Notes: generated by a model from the letters alone, not told the origin. A DNA stretch of 29,387 bases from Hypsibius dujardini (GCA_001579985.1 LRSR01003827.1:1-29387); one strand, 5' to 3'; shown: positions 1 to 9,549, numbered from the stretch's first letter. A program made the numbers and translations.

Positions 1-730
1 ATTGTACTTGAGTACACAACTAGCACAGCTTACGCGCATAGCACACGCGCACAGCACACGCGCGCACATGTTTTTGTACGTGCTGTCAATCAAGCGCTCA
101 TTCAATTATTCAATCAAGCGCTCATGCTATGGCAATGTACGTGCGCCAATTGAGATCTTCCCGAATTTCTCCCCGTTGAACGGGGAACTCTTTGCCGCGA
201 GTCATATTTTGTAAAATCATATTAGGAGACATGATATTCAAAAGAAAAGTTTGTTCACGATCAAAGAGTTGTACTGATGATTGTTCCCTTGTTAGTTTAA
301 TTGTTTAGTTTTAACTTTAATTTTGCCGCTTTATTCTACTGTAGTCTTTATTCAGTTCAATCAAAAGTTTCATTTCGGAAACTGTAAAACTAAATCTACT
401 TAATTAGTTAACGGAAGTGGCAGTTCCATTTAGTTTGATTTCCTTTTTTACCCCAGAAGCTAAAAGAAAGAAATCTATGGAATCAGTTACTGAAAGTTTG
501 TCGGTCGTTTCAGTTCAATTTAGTTAGTTTAGTTTAATTGTTCTGTTTGCTTGGTTTCTCTATCCCTGCTTGTTCTTACGACCTCTGATCAGTTTAATAA
601 GCAGCCTCTTCTTTGATTTATGCGAGATATGAAACAGGAGCACGAGGGGAGCCAGCCAGGAACTCAATGTTCGAGTTAGTTGATGTTATTCGAGTGCTAT
701 CGCATTTTGTACGAGACTACTGCGATTACG

Positions 731-791
731 TGACGTAAGCGGAGTCACGTGACTCATCCCAGTCAGTGATTCACACTAGTCAGTGAGTCAC
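731..791. promoter_or_regulatory. Cluster of bZIP/AP-1-like and E-box motifs
   Basis: Within 61 bases there is TGACGTAA (731-738, CRE/PAR-bZIP type), CACGTG (746-751, E-box) overlapping TGACTCAT (750-757, AP-1) and TGAGTCAC (784-791, AP-1). A near-perfect 21-bp palindrome follows directly at about 793-813. The motifs are seen directly; a regulatory role is inferred. No gene was found within 2.5 kb, so the target may lie outside the window. Confidence 0.35.
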
Positions 792-1913
792 ACCAGCTGT
801 CGTCGACAACTGGAATGGATTGAATCGTGGTCAATTTTCCTGCTCTTCCGAGTTACATTTATCCGTTTTCAGAACAAAACTGCTATTGATTTAGGTAGGA
901 AATTCATTTTTCTAATTTTCAAGACTTTGTTTGACGACTGAGACTCCGGCGTTCGATTGCTATGCCCATTTTTGTGGACCCCATTGAAAACGTTGGTTTT
1001 TAAAAGTAAACTTTGTTCCGCTCACATAGCGGATGAGCCGCTCCGCAGCAACAGCGGATTTATAATAATCCTCTTGTGCTTTGTACTGGGCAGACCTAAA
1101 TTTCCTCTGAAAATTAAGAATGGCGACCGAAAACCTTTTCAAGTAATACAAATTTAGGGCGTATCGCGACATTCAACGCTCAAAAGAAATAAATGGATAA
1201 TGTGCATATTTTAGCTACGCAGATTGATCGATTGATTTATTTAGGATAAAAATTTTAGGATAAAAATTTTAGGACAAAAAATTCCGGCTTTCTCCGAAAG
1301 GATGCATGACTTAAAACGGATTCACTATTCGAAGACCCAAGCATAATTAATGAAAGAAAACACATTTTAAGTCATTAAGTAAATGAAGACAGGCCCAACT
1401 GTAGCGTCTAGACTGATTGGCGGCATTTTAAAAAACCAAAACAATTCGCTCGAGAAATTTCTACGGGAATGCGCAGCGATAGCGCTCGCTGTAATTCGAG
1501 CACGGTTGCAGTGCGTCTTCGAGCAAAATTTGATATCATTCTATTGAAAACAGTAAGCGGATTTCAGATGCCTTGTGAAGTCGTATTTTTCTGTCCAAAA
1601 TGCGCCATAATTTATTAGGCATTTTGCCGTGGATGTGTCATAAGTTGGCTGTTCGTTCGGGTCTTTATCGAGACAAACAGAGACAGGCTGAAAACCCAGT
1701 GGAATTCAGGTGTAGATCAACTTTGTGTTCACTCTGCCAAGATGTCTCTGTGAAGTTCTGGCGTCGACATGTCGTACCCTGCCTCAGGGTCCCTGTTCGT
1801 TGCTCTCACAATAATAATGGACATACCGCACAAAGGCGTTTAAAGTGTCAACGTGACATTGACTTTTGGAAGTTGTTTTTGAGACCAAAAGTTGGAACAG
1901 CAAATGCTTTCGA

Positions 1914-2062
1914 TACAGTGAAAGTCTTGAGATTCGAACGACGTCACAGTGTCGTTTCTACTTTACTGTCTCAAACTCCAAACTAGCAACGGCCGGCTCC
2001 GAGCAGACGTTTCGACAGAAATAAACTCACGTGATCGCTCGAGTCTCAGGACTTTGACTGTA
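1914..2062 (+). mobile_element. 149-bp TA-flanked TIR element, copy 1
   Basis: The unit begins TACAGTGAAAGTC and ends GACTTTGACTGTA, so its ends are imperfect inverted repeats of about 27 bp bounded by TA. A second copy of exactly the same length lies at 22191-22339 in the opposite orientation, with high identity along its whole length. There is no coding capacity. A TA duplication with CAGT-type ends is typical of non-autonomous Tc1/mariner-like MITEs; that family assignment is inference. Confidence 0.75.
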
Positions 2063-2159
2063 CCTGCATTCTGGTCCGTTCTCAAAACATATACGCAGCG
2101 GGCTTGTTTCCTCCTCCAGGCCGATTGTTCGTTGATCCGAAGCCGTCCTCAGTGAACAT

Positions 2160-2652
2160 GGGCTCGTTAAGGGTCCTTACAAGTCGGAACCAGAACCCTT
2201 CATGGAAGGGTCGGGGGGGGGGAGGGGCGAGGGCAAAGTGGGAAAATGGACTTTTCATAATGGGACCCACAATTCGGCTTATTGTTCCTGATCTTCTTCA
2301 AACATGTGGGATATGGTGGTTTGATTTCCAAGCCCCCTCCCCTTCCCCATTGTCATTATAAAACATTTTCAAAAACTTCAGTTTTTGAGTGGAATTTAAG
2401 TTTTTCTTGGGTCCATAATACGCACCACCCTATTAATAACTCCAAAATTGAACCCGAACTGAAGGTTTTCAAGATAATTTGAAATTCCAGGGGCCCTTGG
2501 AAATGAGACCCTAATAACCCCACAAGTCTTAAAATGATTAAGGACAAGATGCCAGATTTTGGGTTCAATTTTGGACAGAATCATTTTGCTCAACCCCTGG
2601 CCCTTCCATTCGGGGTCCTGGTTCCGACTTGTAAGGACCCTAAACGAGGCCC
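2160..2652. mobile_element. ~490-bp foldback/MITE-like element
   Basis: The left arm starts GGGCTCGTTAAGGGTCC and continues through CTTACAAGTCGGAACCAG. The right arm is its inverted counterpart, ending GACCCTAAACGAGGCCC after a reversed copy of the same CGGAACCAG core. The similarity extends inward: a TTTGATTTCCAAG segment near 2320 has an inverted counterpart near 2500. Diverged relatives occur at about 5316-5402 and 26836-27020. No transposase frame is present, so it is non-autonomous. The exact termini are uncertain by a few bases. Confidence 0.7.
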
Positions 2653-3261
2653 TGTCGGTTGACGATGCTAACGACAGAACTAAGTCGGGAGTCGAGTGGC
2701 GAAGACCAACAAAACAAAACGACCAAGGACGGATAAATTTAAGACGAATTGTGCTATAAACACGTAAAGTCACAAATTGAAACATTGGTGAGCAGGAGAA
2801 AGAGGAATCCAGCGCCCGGCAAGCTGCGAATCAGCACTGAGCGCCGGCTCATCGAACTTGCCGGTTTCTGCAATGTTTCCCTCGGAGGAAAAGGTCTGAA
2901 CATCCTTTCGAATGAACAGTGAAACGGTTGCGAACGCGGAATGACGAAAATTGTTATACTGATAGTCAAGCGAGTCAGACAAAGGGGAAAGATGTTACGT
3001 CATCCTAAACAATTGGTATTTCGCGGCGTTTGGTACGTGGGAAAATGGTACCACCACAAATAGTACGGAAGTTACCACGCTTCGCTTTTCAGGGACATTA
3101 TGAACTGCGACATTCTGTTAGAGATGTTAATTCTTCACGGAGACTGAAGTCGAAGTCGAGAAGGAATAATGGACCGATCGAGATCCCTTCCCCAAGCCAC
3201 AGCACGTGTCTAATTGATCGTTTGCACCATTGACCAACTTGCCGACCATTTTGCTGAAACA

Positions 3262-3321
3262 TTTATTGTCATATGATCTCTATCGTTGCAAGTTCTTACA
3301 GTAATTGATCGGTAATTTATT
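3262..3321 (-). terminator. Candidate poly(A) signals of the Ser-rich gene
   Basis: Reading the minus strand, AATAAA occurs at 3316-3321 and again at 3262-3267, about 185 and 240 bases past the stop codon of the Ser-rich gene. The distances suit a normal 3' UTR, but A/T-rich sequence yields this hexamer by chance. Confidence 0.35.
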
Positions 3322-3503
3322 CGTTCCACCGCACGGCAAAACTTAAATATAATGCAAAAACTGACCGGTAGTCTACATATTAATTGGTTAATGGATGTCA
3401 GTTTGTTAACTTGAATCACCAACTAATTGCATTGATTCGGAAGGAGGTACTTTAGGACACGTTCTGCGATGGAGATTCCCGTCGCAATATACGGTGCAAC
3501 TAC

Positions 3504-4662
3504 TCAAGCTGGAATGCAGAAATTGTCATCGTCGTCGCATTTCCCGCAGCACGGGAGACCTCCGACTTGGCATTTCGTACCGGTCTGGGGGTTGGTTCCA
3601 GTGCTGGGCAGGCACGGTGCAGCCGTATTGAACCTGGATGATGACGATGAAGAAGAGGATGAAGAGGACGAGGAAGAAACGATGGATGAAGTCTTGGATT
3701 TTGAGGATTTTGAGGAGGAGGACGAAGAGGATGAGGAGGAGGATGATAATGGTGAGGATGATAAGGAGAATGCCCGGGATGATGACGATGACGATGATGA
3801 TGATGAGGAAGACGACGTTCTTCCAGCAGCGACAGCTGATGAAGAGGATGACGAAGAGGAGGACGAAGAAGATGCAGAGATGGACGAGGAGGACAATGAA
3901 GCGGCGGTGGATGATACCTTAGATAGCGATGAGGAAGACGACGATGAGGAAGACGACGAGGAAAACGATGAGGCTGACGATGTGACAGATGACGGATTGG
4001 AAGTTACGGGAGCCGGTGTGGGCAGAGCTGAAAGATTTGAAGCGAACATCAATATCTTCCTGTTCCCATAGCGTTCTGGAGGCAACCCCCAAAAATCTCC
4101 CCTCCCAAAAGTTACAACAAAGAATAAACCCACACACCCAAACCAATGCACAAACCAACGAACCAACGAATAAGCCGAATCGCAACCCAACGAGGAAATC
4201 AACGACGATACCCACACTTACACCAAAAACTGAACCAACGAACAAATCAATAAGCAAACCAACTTTCGGTCAAACAAACAAATCACAAGCCTACTACCAT
4301 GTATAACCCAACAAGGTGTGGAGTTTTGGTACGACAAGTCAAACCTGCTTACCGGTCGTTGTAGTCGGTGCACCTGGACCCGGAGTGATGGGCGGGATGG
4401 TAGGGACAGTGGCAGTCACTGGTCCTCCGGGGGCCGGCTGGAAGCCTCCACGTCCAATCGGCTTGTTTCGGGTCTGTGCTGTGCTGGTAGGGACTCTTTT
4501 CGTGGCTGGCTGTCGAACGGCGGCAGCATGTCCCTTTTGCGCAGCTACTTTACTGGCTACTCTACTGGTGTCTTTATGCCGGAGCAGACCGTTCTCGGTC
4601 GAGGCAAGGGTCATCACCGCCACTCCCACCACCACCAGTGTGAGAAATAAAAAGTTGTTCAT
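3504..4662 (-). CDS. Secreted Ser-rich protein with six-Cys C-terminal tail
   Basis: Two coding exons, 4662-4353 and 4027-3504, joined by a GT-AG intron with one base carried over, give 277 residues. Residues 1 to about 20 are a hydrophobic signal peptide (MNNFLFLTLVVVGVAVMTLA). A basic, Pro/Thr-rich stretch ending in PTT-type repeats fills the rest of exon 1. Exon 2 encodes about 120 residues dominated by uninterrupted serine runs. The tail has cysteines at 242, 256, 263, 264, 267 and 274, a C-x13-C-x6-CC-x2-C-x6-C pattern. Such C-C-CC-C-C order occurs in knottin-like and some cuticle or mucin-type proteins. I do not recognise the family. A secreted, extensively O-glycosylated or phosphorylated protein is plausible but inferred. 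A good TATA box lies about 112 bases upstream of the start codon. The mixed TCN/AGC serine codons favour selection for the protein over simple slippage. Confidence 0.8.
4130..4300. repeat. Degenerate AACC/AACGA-rich intronic repeat
   Basis: A run of CAACGAACCAACGAA-like units and variants lies inside the single intron (4028-4352) of the Ser-rich gene. It is degenerate simple sequence with no coding sense. Confidence 0.6.
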
Positions 4663-4773
4663 CACCTTGGTTACTGAAAGAAAGGGACAAGGGAACGAAG
4701 GAGCTACAGTAAAATTCAGGAAAGGTTTTGGAAACAAAAGCCTTGAAAACTTCGCATCTTGAAGGAAGCTAAG

Positions 4774-4782
4774 CCTTTTATA
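4774..4782 (-). promoter_or_regulatory. TATA box of the Ser-rich gene
   Basis: The minus strand reads TATAAAAGG, a near-consensus TATA box, about 112 bases before the ATG at 4662-4660. That spacing would give a 5' UTR of roughly 80 bases. No other gene lies nearby on this strand. Confidence 0.55.
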
Positions 4783-5657
4783 TGGCAGACAATGATACAC
4801 CCGATGAAGTTGGCAGTTACCTCCACCTTGGTACCCTCCTCTCCGTTCCTCATCCTGTAGGCCAAGTTTGTACACACCAGCAGCACCAATTGTTTGGCTA
4901 AAGTTTGTGTCATTTTTGAATTTTTGTTGTTTGGAAAAGTTGACTGCATGTTAACATAAACGGGTTTGTTCGGCTTCACCGCTCGTCATGATTGTGTACA
5001 GCCACCGCGCTTCAAATGACGTTTCTCTATACCGGCGTCTTCGAAGTTTTGGCAAGCAGTGAATGGAAGGAAGGTTCATCTCCGTTGAACTCGCTGGCAA
5101 AGTTCACCGATTTTGCTCGCCCGAAAAAAGGGCACCTTGGAAATCCGTTCAGTTATCGTTAAAACACTCAAAAAAACTAGATAGCTTTGTCTTGGCGTTT
5201 TTTTTTCGCCAAAATCAACGTTCATCTCTAGAGTGCGTCCTAATTCACGGCAAGGCCTTCAAAGGCGACGGGAAGATCCCCCCGTTACGCCCCATTTTCT
5301 GCCGATCAATGAGAACTCGGAACCGGGACCCCTCATGATAAGGTGGGGGAGGGGGGGGGAGAGTCCTGGTACCGACTTGTAAGGATCCTAAACGAGACCC
5401 TGGACTTAATTCTGTTATCGTCGTATCGTTGCGGTTAAATCGGAAGGTACTGCAGCTACCCACCAGGACGACGACGACAAGTGTCTTTACGAAATTGGAT
5501 GTTTGGGAGTATAATTTGATTACTGAGTCCGGACATTGAGCGACCAGCGCCCTCTAGAAACCTGCATTATGAATATCCAGTCTCGTGAAGAGAAAAAACG
5601 AAGCAAAGGGCGGCTTCATCCGTTTCACACACACTTGCTAATCAGATGAGAGTCTTT
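4783..5657. other. Intergenic spacer between two secreted-protein genes
   Basis: No gene is recognised. The spacer holds the 5' flank of the Ser-rich gene, a truncated relative of the 2160-2652 foldback element (5316-5402), G-rich runs near 5341-5360 and the 3' flank of the Gly/Tyr-rich gene. Confidence 0.55.
5316..5402. mobile_element. Collapsed copy of the foldback element
   Basis: CTCGGAACCGGGACCCCTCA at 5316 is followed, after a G-rich run, by TCCTGGTACCGACTTGTAAG and CCTAAACGAGACCCTG. These match the left and right arms of the element at 2160-2652, but almost all of the interior is missing and the outermost left end is degraded. It reads as an internal-deletion derivative. Confidence 0.6.
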
Positions 5658-6296
5658 TCATCGTCCGTAACCGGTGCCGTAAGAGCCCATATAGCCGGTG
5701 GCGTTGTATGACGAACTGCCGGTGTAGGGGACGTAAGCGGTGGTCGGTTGCGGTGTCGTGGTGGGGATGTAGCCGTCGTAGTCGCCGTTGTAGTACATGT
5801 AGTTGTTCTTCCATTTGTTCGGTCGGCGACCGAGGGTCAGACTGATGTAAGGGTTGATAAACGGGAACAGGGGAAGTCCTAATCCGAAGCCGCCGAAACC
5901 GAGTCCGCCACCGCCGTAACCGCCGCCACCGTAGCCGCCACTGTTAGACGAGAGTTAAGTTTAATATGAATTTGTTTCAATGAGCTGAAAAAGAAACTTG
6001 GTACCCTCCGTAGCCACCGCCACCGTAACCGCCACTGCCACCACCGTAACCGCCACTGCCACCACCGTAACCGCCACTGCCACCACCGTAACTACCACTG
6101 CCACCACCGTAACCGCCACTGCCGCCGTAACCTCGAGGATCGCCTCCATATCCGCTGGGGGATCCGCCATAACTTCCAGACCCACCGTCGTTGTAGAAAC
6201 CGCCGTCATATTGTGCACCCACGAGAACTGAAAGAGAATATTCTATCTGTCTTTTTGACTGCCTGCCGGCCTGTCTCTCTGGATGTCTGTCTATCG

Positions 6297-6348
<52 letters not shown>

Positions 6349-6639
6349 GCCTGCCTGTCTGTCTGTCTGTCTGTCTGCCTGGATGTCTGTTTGTCTGGAT
6401 GTCTGTCGGTCTGCCTGCCTACCTGCCTATATGCGTGCCCATCTTTCTTCCAGTCTATTTCTGTTTGTTTGTCTGCCTGTTTGTATGTCAGCCTATTTGT
6501 TTGTCTGTCTGTGCGTCTGATTTCCTGTTAATCTGCCATCTGTTCCATAACAAATCACGAAATAGTTTTAATCTGGTGGCTTACCTAAAGCTGAGGATCC
6601 AAGGAGCACCGCACCGCACAGATAAAATAACGGAGACAT
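5658..6639 (-). CDS. Secreted Gly/Tyr-rich structural-type protein
   Basis: Three exons, 6639-6585, 6227-6005 and 5940-5658, join in frame to 186 residues. Residues 1 to about 18 are a signal peptide (MSPLFYLCGAVLLGSSAL). Exon 2 is built of YGGGSGG-type heptads encoded by a 21-bp minisatellite. Exon 3 continues with GGYGGGG, then a Phe/Leu/Pro segment (LGLPLFPFINPYISLTLG), a basic patch (GRRPNKWKNN) and a Tyr/Thr-rich end. The composition resembles glycine-rich cuticular, shell-matrix or silk-like proteins in general, and no specific family is assigned. The phases work only with the GT at 6004-6003 and the AG at 5942-5941. That donor (GGAGG/GTACC) is weak at its third to sixth intron bases, so the exon 2/3 junction is the least certain part. 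Confidence 0.8.
6021..6130. repeat. 21-bp minisatellite coding for Gly/Tyr heptads
   Basis: The unit TAACCGCCACTGCCACCACCG recurs about five times with small changes (one unit has ACTACC for ACCGCC). On the minus strand it encodes the YGGGSGG heptads of the Gly-rich protein, so copy number is likely to vary between alleles. Confidence 0.8.
6242..6530. repeat. CTGT tetranucleotide array in intron 1 of the Gly/Tyr-rich gene
   Basis: A near-pure CTGT core (about 6298-6348) is flanked by degenerate TGCC/TGTT variants within intron 1 (6228-6584). In the transcript it reads CAGA. The long Cys/Leu/Ser/Val frames across it are translation artefacts of the repeat. Confidence 0.9.
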
Positions 6640-7145
6640 TTCGGCGTTTCCCAGCTTTGAAGAACTGAATCTCTGTGTGTGGCTAACGCTTCTGCGCCAC
6701 AGCAAAAAAAACTGACGAAAACTAAGAACTGAAGGAGATCACAGACTTCGCACAATGAGAGAAGCATGGACACTGAATCGTTGACGGCAAATTAAACCGT
6801 CGGATGTCCTAATTTCACCTTCGTTGACCATCAATAATGGCTTCAGACGAACGTCGCGACCATCTCAAAGAGAGCTGCAAATTTACTCCACTCACACGAT
6901 GACATGAGTCACTTCTCAAGAGGCCCGAATAAACGGAGAGAAAGATGCCTGGCCAATGGCCAGTGTAAATGCTACTCAAAAGTTATAGCTCATTAATTAG
7001 CCGAACAAGAGTGTATAAGAATAACGGACAACGAGTTCATAGCGAATTTTGGAACATTTTCATAAAGTCATAGTTCGACACGACCGAGAACATCTGAACT
7101 GTTCTTAAAATGGTTTATGAGACCTTGAATGTACAACACAACGCC
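6640..7145. other. Spacer between the Gly-rich gene and the LEA gene
   Basis: About 500 bases without a recognisable gene. It should contain the promoter of the Gly/Tyr-rich gene and the 3' UTR of the LEA gene, both on the minus strand. I see no convincing TATA box or AATAAA signal. Confidence 0.5.
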
Positions 7146-8965
7146 TCAGTTTCGACTCCTGGAATTCTGGCCCGACTGCGATCCTTGACTGTCCCGTCGC
7201 TGCTGCAAAAACAATGAACAGTCAGTCAACAGAAGTTCACGCCAGGTGCTTCCCAAGTTCGTTTGTCTGTCTCTCCGTCAGTCCTTCAGCTTGTCTGTCT
7301 GCCTACCTGCCTGTCTGACTCTCCGTCTGACTGCCCGACTCTCCGTCTGACTGTCTGTCTGTTTGACTGCCTGCCTGTCTGACCGTCTGCCTGTTTGTTG
7401 CAGTAGCAGACAAACCTGCTGGTCTTGCTTCCGATTGTCTCCCGATTGTGTCGTGGCGTCGTGGATCACCTGCTGCGCCTTGTCCTTCAAATCTCCAGCC
7501 TTATGCTTGACTTCACTTGCCGCATCCTGTGCCCGATCCTTGACTGTCTCCCAGGCATTCGCGGCCTTGTCGGCCAGTCCACCGGGTGACTGGACCTTGT
7601 CCTTAAGGTTTTCCGCCACATCCTTGGTCTTCTCCCAGGCGTTCTCGGCGGCCTCCTTGACGTTCTCCACCACACCCTCAGCCTGGTGCTTGGCACCCTT
7701 CAAGTCCGACTTGGCGTGTTGGGCCTTTGCCTGGATGTCATCCTTGGCGTTCTCGAAGGTGCGACTGCCGCTGCGCTTGAGATCGTTGGCGCCCTGTTTC
7801 ACCGCGTCTTTGGCTTGTTCGATTCCGCCGGCTGCTTTGTCTTTCACTTCTCGGGCGACTTTACCGACTTCCGCCTAAAAATTGCAACAACGAAGCACTG
7901 TTAAAGCGTTCGTAGAAAAAAGGACAAAGTAAAAATATTAGACATACAGCAGCACACCAACAGACAAAGGCAAATAGAGAGACAGACACCGAGGGATAGA
8001 CAACAGGCAACAGACAGACAGACAGACAAACAAACAGAGAAAGAGAGACAGACATACATACATACAGATAAACCGAGGAAAAAATCCAATCAATCAAACG
8101 ATCGATCGATGATGTCGGTGTAGGCGACTACCTTATTTAGGAATAGGATACCTTTCATTAAGGATTGACGTGACGGGAACTGTTAAGACTAAATTTCAAG
8201 CTAACCATATCGCATGTTGAGAAAAAAGATATTAATAATTGCAGTTTCGATAAAACAAAAAATTTCCCCAAGGGAAACTCGGAAGCACCAGTCAATCAAC
8301 CAACCAATCAATCACCCTTTGAATTCAACGAAATTCAACTTATTCGTAGCAAGTCAGGCAATCAATCAATGCATCAGTGACCTACATCACATTTGCTCAA
8401 TTTCCCCAGTGGAAAAATGGTTGTTGTCGCGAACTAAACATAACCTCCACTCAGTCTACCTAAAGCAAAATTCCACAGCTACCTAATCAAGAAAAATATA
8501 ATGCCAAACAAAGTTATAATTAGTAATTAAAATTACAGCTTAACGAAAACGAACGAATGAGAGGAACAGTTAAAAACTAAAATAAACGAAAAATCAGACA
8601 ATCAACCAATCAATCACAAGACTAATCAACCAATCAATTGGGCAATAAATGAACCAATCCATCAGACGATCAATCAACCGATCAATCGCACAATCAGTCA
8701 ACCAATCAATCAGACGATCAATCAATCAATCAGCCGACCAAAGGACTCATTGATTGAATTTTACCTGGGCGTCTTTGAGTCCGGCCTTGGCTTTCTCCTT
8801 CTGCGACTCGGCCCAGTTGTCCGCTGGCCGGCCGGATCCCGAAGAACTGGCGAATCGGACGGCGTAAACGGCCGCGACACCAGCATGTTGTTGCTGGGGA
8901 ATGGCGGCAGGCGAAAGACTGGCACTGCGCAGGGCAACTCGACTGACATTGCGTGCTAGAAACAT
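7146..8965 (-). CDS. LEAM: Mitochondrial group 3 LEA protein (LEAM-like)
   Basis: Three exons, 8965-8765, 7874-7416 and 7202-7146, all in phase 0, give 238 residues. The first ~45 residues form a mitochondrial presequence: MFLARNVSRVALRSASLSP is Arg/Ser/Ala-rich with no acidic residue, and a further RFASSS segment may mark the cleavage region. The rest is Lys/Ala/Glu/Asp/Gln-rich, with loose 11-residue LEA_4-type units such as VKEAAENAWEK and NLKDKAQ-like segments, and it should be disordered in solution and helical when dried. The short last exon adds a Gln/Ser/Arg tail. Tardigrade LEAM proteins localise to mitochondria and protect cells from osmotic stress; here that role is inferred from similarity. 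It is somewhat shorter than the Ramazzottius protein as I recall it. Introns 1 and 2 carry complementary tetranucleotide arrays. Confidence 0.88.
7262..7400. repeat. Degenerate CTGT array in LEA intron 2
   Basis: TGTCTGTCTGCC/TGACTG-type repeats fill most of intron 2 (7203-7415). In the transcript they read ACAG/CAGA, complementary to the array in intron 1. The open frame from exon 2 reads through into it, but the GT at 7415-7414 and the AG at 7204-7203 define a clean intron. Confidence 0.85.
7970..8070. repeat. CAGA array in LEA intron 1
   Basis: CAGACAGACAGACAGACAAA and related repeats occur in intron 1 (7875-8764). In the minus-strand transcript they read CTGT. Confidence 0.85.
8287..8755. 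repeat. CAAT-rich simple repeat in LEA intron 1
   Basis: CAATCAATCAACCAATCAAT-type runs occur near 8290-8375 and again at 8590-8755, where the repeat abuts the exon 1 donor. On the sense strand this is a TTGATTGATTGG tract. No coding function is seen. Similar ATCAATCAAT runs appear at 11700-11780 in CCDC124 intron 2. Confidence 0.8.
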
Positions 8966-9179
8966 GATTGCGATTTATAATTGTTACGGTCGAGGAAAAA
9001 CTTATTCGAAATTGAAAGAGAAGAAAATATTTCGTGAGTTTGAAGTGAAAGAAATGAGATGCGCGCTGTCGGGGGTTTTAAATGGGGCCAATGGGATTGT
9101 TTTCCGTGTGGCAGGGAGGGGGAGAGCGGAACAAACCGAACTGACCGGTGCAGTGGAAAATCCCAAAACAGGCGGCTAT

Positions 9180-9370
9180 ACCGTAAATGCGAATGGAAAT
9201 TCCATCTTATGGAATGGAATTGAGTGGAGTGGGAATTGAATTCTAGAGGAACCGATGAAACTCCAGTTGGTAGTGGAATTGATGCAACGCAACTGATTGA
9301 AGTGCTAATTCCAATTCCATTTGGAATTTGGAATATTCCAATACTACATTCCAAATTGGAATTGGATTCC
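9180..9370. repeat. GGAATT/AATTCC palindromic tract upstream of the LEA gene
   Basis: Many short inverted and direct copies of GGAATT, TTCCA and TGGAATATTCCA lie 215-405 bases upstream of the LEA start codon. A few, such as GAATATTC, match the GAAnnTTC heat-shock-element core, but the five-base phasing expected of a strong HSF site is not kept. Remains of an inverted-repeat element are an equally good reading; a related AATTCCACCTCCAATTGGAG piece occurs at about 9791. Confidence 0.5.
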
Positions 9371-9421
9371 TGATCAACCGCAATTGTCGATTTTGCATGG
9401 GGGGAAATCTGTACGTAATTT

Positions 9422-9549
9422 CGAGTTAGACAGGGACAGTTGTACTGGAGTGGAACGTGTGCATGGCTGTGTGCACCGTACACACAGCAGAAGCACCGCG
9501 TGGCCGATTAAACGTTCCACAGCTCGTACCCTGTCCCTGCCTAACGCGA
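9422..9549 (-). mobile_element. ~129-bp palindromic element, copy A
   Basis: The ends match GCGTTAGACAGGGACAG in inverted orientation, and the interior has GTGCAC/GTACAC-rich sequence. Relative to copies B and C this unit is reversed and more diverged; its left end reads GAGTTAGACAGGGACAG. It has no coding capacity. Confidence 0.75.

Larger units (their letters stand above)
1..3503. other. Gene-poor left flank
   Basis: I recognise no gene here. The open frames are short, resemble no family I know, and the longest (1600-1986 plus) runs into a repeat element. The stretch holds A/T-rich sequence rich in TTTAG/TTAAT runs (240-560), a cluster of bZIP-like sites (731-791), a 149-bp inverted-repeat element (1914-2062) and a foldback element (2160-2652). 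The last few hundred bases are probably the 3' flank of the Ser-rich gene on the minus strand. Confidence 0.6.

Noticed and set aside
1600-1986. 128-residue plus-strand frame
   Set aside because: It resembles no family I know, and its last ~25 codons lie in the 149-bp repeat element.
2104-2785. Several 60-130-residue frames sharing RVLTSRNQ
   Set aside because: They are arms of the foldback element at 2160-2652 read in opposite directions; no transposase motif is seen.
6213-6668. Long frames rich in Cys-Leu-Ser-Val, here and at 11006-11484, 13975-14289, 15504-15854, 16224-16703 and 24797-25171
   Set aside because: They are translations of CTGT/CAGA microsatellites lying in introns; the period-four repeat keeps several frames open.
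7278-7415. LEA protein extended past exon 2 into QVCLLLQQTGRRSDRQ
   Set aside because: This extension is CTGT repeat sequence. A GT donor follows CAG at 7416, and an acceptor at 7203 restores an in-frame 18-residue end.
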